Shown one piece after another: positions 61,610-64,000 of a DNA stretch of 64,000 nucleotides. The first letter of the stretch is position 1; each line of letters opens with the position of its first letter. Under the pieces are notes generated by a model, which was not told where the DNA came from, ran no database searches, and saw nothing but the letters and a program-made list of their open reading frames with translations. The position numbers were made by a program, and so were the translations under genes. The DNA is from DASZTV01 sp036267875 (lineage in GTDB: Bacteria > Actinomycetota > Actinomycetes > JAFAQI01), in contig DATAVE010000124.1 of NCBI GenBank assembly GCA_036267875.1, positions 44,664 through 108,663 of the forward strand, read 5' to 3'.

Positions 61610-62598
61610 GCGCAGTCGATGCAGCGTTCCCGGCGTCGCGGCCTCGGCGGCTGCGGCGCACGGCGGCGTTGCGTCGACTGGTGTCGGAGGTCGAAGTCTC
61701 GCCGTCCGATCTCGTTCTGCCGCTCTTCGTAAAGGAGGGCATCGCCGAGCCGTTGCCGATCGGGTCGATGCCAGGGGTGTTCCAGCACAGCCGTGACTCG
61801 CTGCGCAAGGCGGTCGTCGACGCTGCTTCGGCAGGCGTTGGTGGCGTGATCTTGTTCGGGATCCCTTCGGTGAAGGATGCGCGCGGCAGTGCGGCTGACG
61901 ACCCGGACGGGATCGTGCAGCTTGCGCTGCGCGACGTGGTGGCGGAGGTTGGTGATGCCGTGGTTGTCATGGCGGACCTGTGCCTCGATGAGTACACCGA
62001 TCACGGCCACTGCGGGCTGCTCACTCCTGGTGGCGAGGTCGACAACGACGCGACACTGGCGCGGTACGCCTCGATCGCCTTGGCGCAGGCCACCGCCGGC
62101 GTACAGGTCGTCGGGCCCAGCGGAATGATGGATGGCCAGGTCGGTGCGATCCGCTCGGCGCTCGACGGTGGCGGTTACACCGACGTGGCGATCATGGCGT
62201 ACTCGGCGAAGTACGCCTCTGCTTTCTACGGTCCGTTCCGCGAGGCGGCCGAGTGCGCGCCGCGGTTCGGTGACCGTGCGTCCTACCAACAGGACCCGGC
62301 GCGGTCGGCCCGCGAGGCGGTCGCTGAGGCGCGACTTGACGTGGCCGAAGGCGCGGACATCGTGATGGTGAAGCCCGCGATCGGCTATCTCGACGTGGTG
62401 CGCGAGGTCGCCTCCTCGGTGGACGTGCCGGTCGCGGCATACAACGTCTCGGGGGAGTACGCGATGGTCGAGGCGGCGGCTGCCAACGGCTGGCTGGACC
62501 GCGAGCGCGCGATCGAGGAGATGGTGACGTCGATCAAGCGCGCCGGTGCCGCCATCGTGCTGACCTACTGGGCGACGGAGCTCGCGGGGCGTCTTTAG
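61606..62598 (+). CDS. hemB: Delta-aminolevulinic acid dehydratase (porphobilinogen synthase)
   Basis: A 330-residue TIM-barrel enzyme making porphobilinogen from two ALA. YSAKYASAFYGPFRE holds one active-site Lys and MVKPAIGYLDVV the Schiff-base Lys. The metal loop LCLDEYTDHGHCG has Cys-x-Asp and a later Cys, not the full Cys-x-Cys-x7-Cys of classical zinc enzymes, as in other actinobacteria. It is out of pathway order (after hemD) but co-transcribed, with a GTGA overlap. It is convergent with the toxin gene by four bases. Confidence 0.97.
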   Translation: MSAVDAAFPASRPRRLRRTAALRRLVSEVEVSPSDLVLPLFVKEGIAEPLPIGSMPGVFQHSRDSLRKAVVDAASAGVGGVILFGIPSVKDARGSAADDPDGIVQLALRDVVAEVGDAVVVMADLCLDEYTDHGHCGLLTPGGEVDNDATLARYASIALAQATAGVQVVGPSGMMDGQVGAIRSALDGGGYTDVAIMAYSAKYASAFYGPFREAAECAPRFGDRASYQQDPARSAREAVAEARLDVAEGADIVMVKPAIGYLDVVREVASSVDVPVAAYNVSGEYAMVEAAAANGWLDRERAIEEMVTSIKRAGAAIVLTYWATELAGRL

Positions 62599-62975
62599 AC
62601 AGCAGCAACGGAGACGCTGGTTCCTTCGAGCAGTGCGCGGAGGTCACGTGGGTCGCTGGTCAGTACCACCGCGTCAGGGAGTGTCGTTGCGAAGGCGGCG
62701 ACGATCGCGTCGGTCGCTGACACCGAACCCGGTCGGGGAACCCGGCCGCGCAGGATCGCGCCGGTGCGGGCGTCGGCTTCGGTCACGGAACGGATCTGAC
62801 ACATGGTGAGCAACTTGTTGCAGTGGAAGTCGCGCCGGTGATCGCCGGTCAGCGCCTCCGTGAGCACGATGGCCGGCACTTGGGGCGGCCAGTCACCGCG
62901 TCGGACGAGCGTCGTGACCTGGATTCGTTGGTTAGCGAGCGCGCTGATGCCGCCACTGTCGAGCACAAGAGTCAC
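62595..62975 (-). CDS. PIN-domain toxin (VapC-like)
   Basis: A 126-residue PIN endoribonuclease. Four acidic residues form the Mg site: Asp6 in LVLDSGG, Glu in VLTEALTGD, Asp in SATDAIVAAF and Asp in LTSDPRDLRAL. It would cleave tRNA or other RNA when free of antitoxin. The GTG at 62975 overlaps the antitoxin stop (GTGA), so translation is coupled. The in-frame ATG 51 bases upstream lies inside the antitoxin gene and is less likely. Confidence 0.88.
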   Translation of the reverse strand: MTLVLDSGGISALANQRIQVTTLVRRGDWPPQVPAIVLTEALTGDHRRDFHCNKLLTMCQIRSVTEADARTGAILRGRVPRPGSVSATDAIVAAFATTLPDAVVLTSDPRDLRALLEGTSVSVAAV

Positions 62976-63229
62976 GCGCTGCGACGCCGGTCCGTGGACT
63001 GCTTGCCGAACACCCGGTCGGCCCACGCCTCGCCTTCGGCGATCTCCTCGGCCGACAGCGGTCCAAGCTCGTCATCGAGTTCGGCGAGATACGCCTCGAG
63101 TGCACGAATCTTGTCGAGGCGATCCAGTTCGTCCGCGAGGGCCGCCGTAGCGACACCTGAGATGTTGAGGCTGGCTGCTTTCGCCGCGGCTACGACATCG
63201 TCCGGCACGGTGATGTTCACTCTCGCCAT
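62972..63229 (-). CDS. Ribbon-helix-helix antitoxin (VapB/CcdA-like)
   Basis: An 85-residue antitoxin. RVNITVPDDVVAAAKAASLN at the N-terminus is a classical ribbon-helix-helix DNA-binding element, and the acidic C-terminal part (LEAYLAELDDELGPL, WADRVFGKQ) should wrap the toxin. Two ATGs, 63229 and 63235, are both possible; they lie in the palindrome ATGCGCAT. Autoregulation by the pair is expected. It sits as a small island between hemB and a serine hydrolase gene. Confidence 0.88.
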   Translation of the reverse strand: MARVNITVPDDVVAAAKAASLNISGVATAALADELDRLDKIRALEAYLAELDDELGPLSAEEIAEGEAWADRVFGKQSTDRRRSA

Positions 63230-63291
63230 GCGCATATCGTACGCACTGGAGCTCTCGCATCGTCAAGCACAATCTGACGGCTGTGGGCGGG

Positions 63292-64000
63292 CTAGTCCAC
63301 GAGGGCTTGGTAGACGAGCTGGCGGAGCTGGCTGCGGATCGGGTACGTGCTCGAGGGCATCAGCTGGGTCATGAAGACGACGGCGAGGTCCTCGGCCGGG
63401 TCGATCCAGAACGCGGTGCTCGCCATGCCGCCCCAGTAGTACTCACCCGCGCTGCACATCACCTTGTGCGCCACCGGGTCCTCGGTGACCGCGAAGCCGA
63501 GCCCGAACCCGACGCCGTCGTACCTCGTCTCGGCGAACAGCGGCCGGCCGAAGGACTCGAGGTCCGCCCCTCCGGGGAGATGGTTCTGGCTCATGAAGCG
63601 AATCGTGCGAGGGGACAGGATGCGCGCACCGTCGAGCTGGCCACCGCCCAGCAGCATCTGGGAGAAGCGGGTGTAGTCGCGGCTCGTCGAGACCAGACCA
63701 CCGCCGCCGGACAGCCACGTCGGGCGCTTCTTGAACGCGTCACCGAAGATGTCGAAGCGGACCTTGTCCGGCGAGTTGGGCGTCACGGCGTAGAGCGCGC
63801 AGAGCCGATCGAGGTCGGCCTCTGGCGCGAAGAAGCCAGTGTCGATCATGTCGAGCGGGGTGAAGATGCGCTCGGCCATGAACGCATCGAGGGTCTGGCC
63901 CGACCAGCACTCGACAAGACGTCCGAGGATGTCGGTGGCCATCGAGTAGAGCCACTCGGTGCCGGGGTTGAACGCGAGTGGGAGGGCGGCCACTCCCGCT
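63292..64000 (-). CDS. Serine hydrolase of the beta-lactamase/DD-peptidase family, N-terminal part outside window
   Basis: The visible 236 residues are the C-terminal part of an EstB/class C beta-lactamase-like hydrolase. LYSMATDILGRLVE near the visible start is the Tyr-x-Asn/Met region, in which Tyr is the second catalytic residue. ERIFTPLDMIDTGF and SGGGGLVSTSRDYTRFSQML are typical. The Ser-x-x-Lys motif is expected beyond base 64000. No stop interrupts the frame at the window edge, so the gene continues. Substrate unknown (esters, D-Ala peptides). Confidence 0.9.
   Translation of the reverse strand, partial: AGVAALPLAFNPGTEWLYSMATDILGRLVECWSGQTLDAFMAERIFTPLDMIDTGFFAPEADLDRLCALYAVTPNSPDKVRFDIFGDAFKKRPTWLSGGGGLVSTSRDYTRFSQMLLGGGQLDGARILSPRTIRFMSQNHLPGGADLESFGRPLFAETRYDGVGFGLGFAVTEDPVAHKVMCSAGEYYWGGMASTAFWIDPAEDLAVVFMTQLMPSSTYPIRSQLRQLVYQALVD

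Overview
The window is one contiguous stretch of a high-GC actinobacterial chromosome. It is almost fully coding: no gap between genes exceeds about 200 bases, and I see no tRNA, rRNA, CRISPR array, insertion sequence, prophage or integrase. Actinobacterial hallmarks are a ClpC/Lsr2/LysS/PanC-PanD/Fol/FtsH/Hpt/TilS block, a degenerate-methylase HemD fusion, Rex, a BldN-like sigma factor, DUF3180, the zincin_2 protease and a 32-residue ribosomal protein bS22. The genus cannot be fixed. The BldN-like cluster points to a developing or spore-forming lineage, but it is not a typical Streptomyces layout because a CheB-CheR-CheW set is present.

Layout. 1-2205: 5' part of an ECF sigma factor gene, a small membrane protein and a secreted SGNH hydrolase. 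2223-11208: ppa, then dacB - zincin protease - tilS - hpt - ftsH - folP - folB - folK - DUF3180, a tightly overlapping run (folE is missing). 11231-23245: variable part, with a small unknown protein, an osmoprotectant ABC transporter whose ATPase is divergent, an orphan NuoD-like protein with a DinB/MDMPI-type gene, an ABC-2 exporter next to a histidine kinase/response regulator pair, an MmcQ-type protein, a MidA-type methyltransferase and a DUF2520 dehydrogenase. 23242-30028: panC-panD-coaX-lysS-lsr2-clpC. 30097-38702: a second DinB-type gene, GDPD, mutY, a secreted protein, cheB-cheR-cheW, disA and radA. 38752-46779: block matching the order M. tuberculosis Rv0495c-Rv0505c (cysteine-rich protein, TIM-barrel isomerase, proC, AcuC-like deacetylase, CapA lipoprotein, excisionase-type HTH, bS22, SDR, acyltransferase, SerB1-like HAD). 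46849-52546: LPXTG surface protein, RsbN-like membrane anti-sigma candidate, BldN-like sigma factor, class A PBP. 52556-64000: amidase, acyl-CoA ligase, thioredoxin-fold protein, DUF349 protein, rex-hemA-hemC-hemD-hemB, a VapBC-like pair and a truncated serine hydrolase.

How it fits together. Most genes are housekeeping: folate and pantothenate/CoA synthesis, haem synthesis under the NADH sensor Rex, peptidoglycan enzymes, proteolysis (FtsH, ClpC) and genome maintenance (MutY, DisA, RadA). The most interesting parts are: (1) a BldN-like sigma factor with its membrane partner and a sortase-type surface protein that is preceded by a near-perfect sigma-BldN-type promoter; (2) an orphan NuoD homologue that keeps the quinone His and the methylatable Arg but has Trp in place of the quinone Tyr, with a NDUFAF7/MidA-family methyltransferase 5 kb away; (3) a CheB/CheR-TPR/CheW set with no kinase or receptor in the window; (4) an Lsr2 variant with two CxxH pairs.
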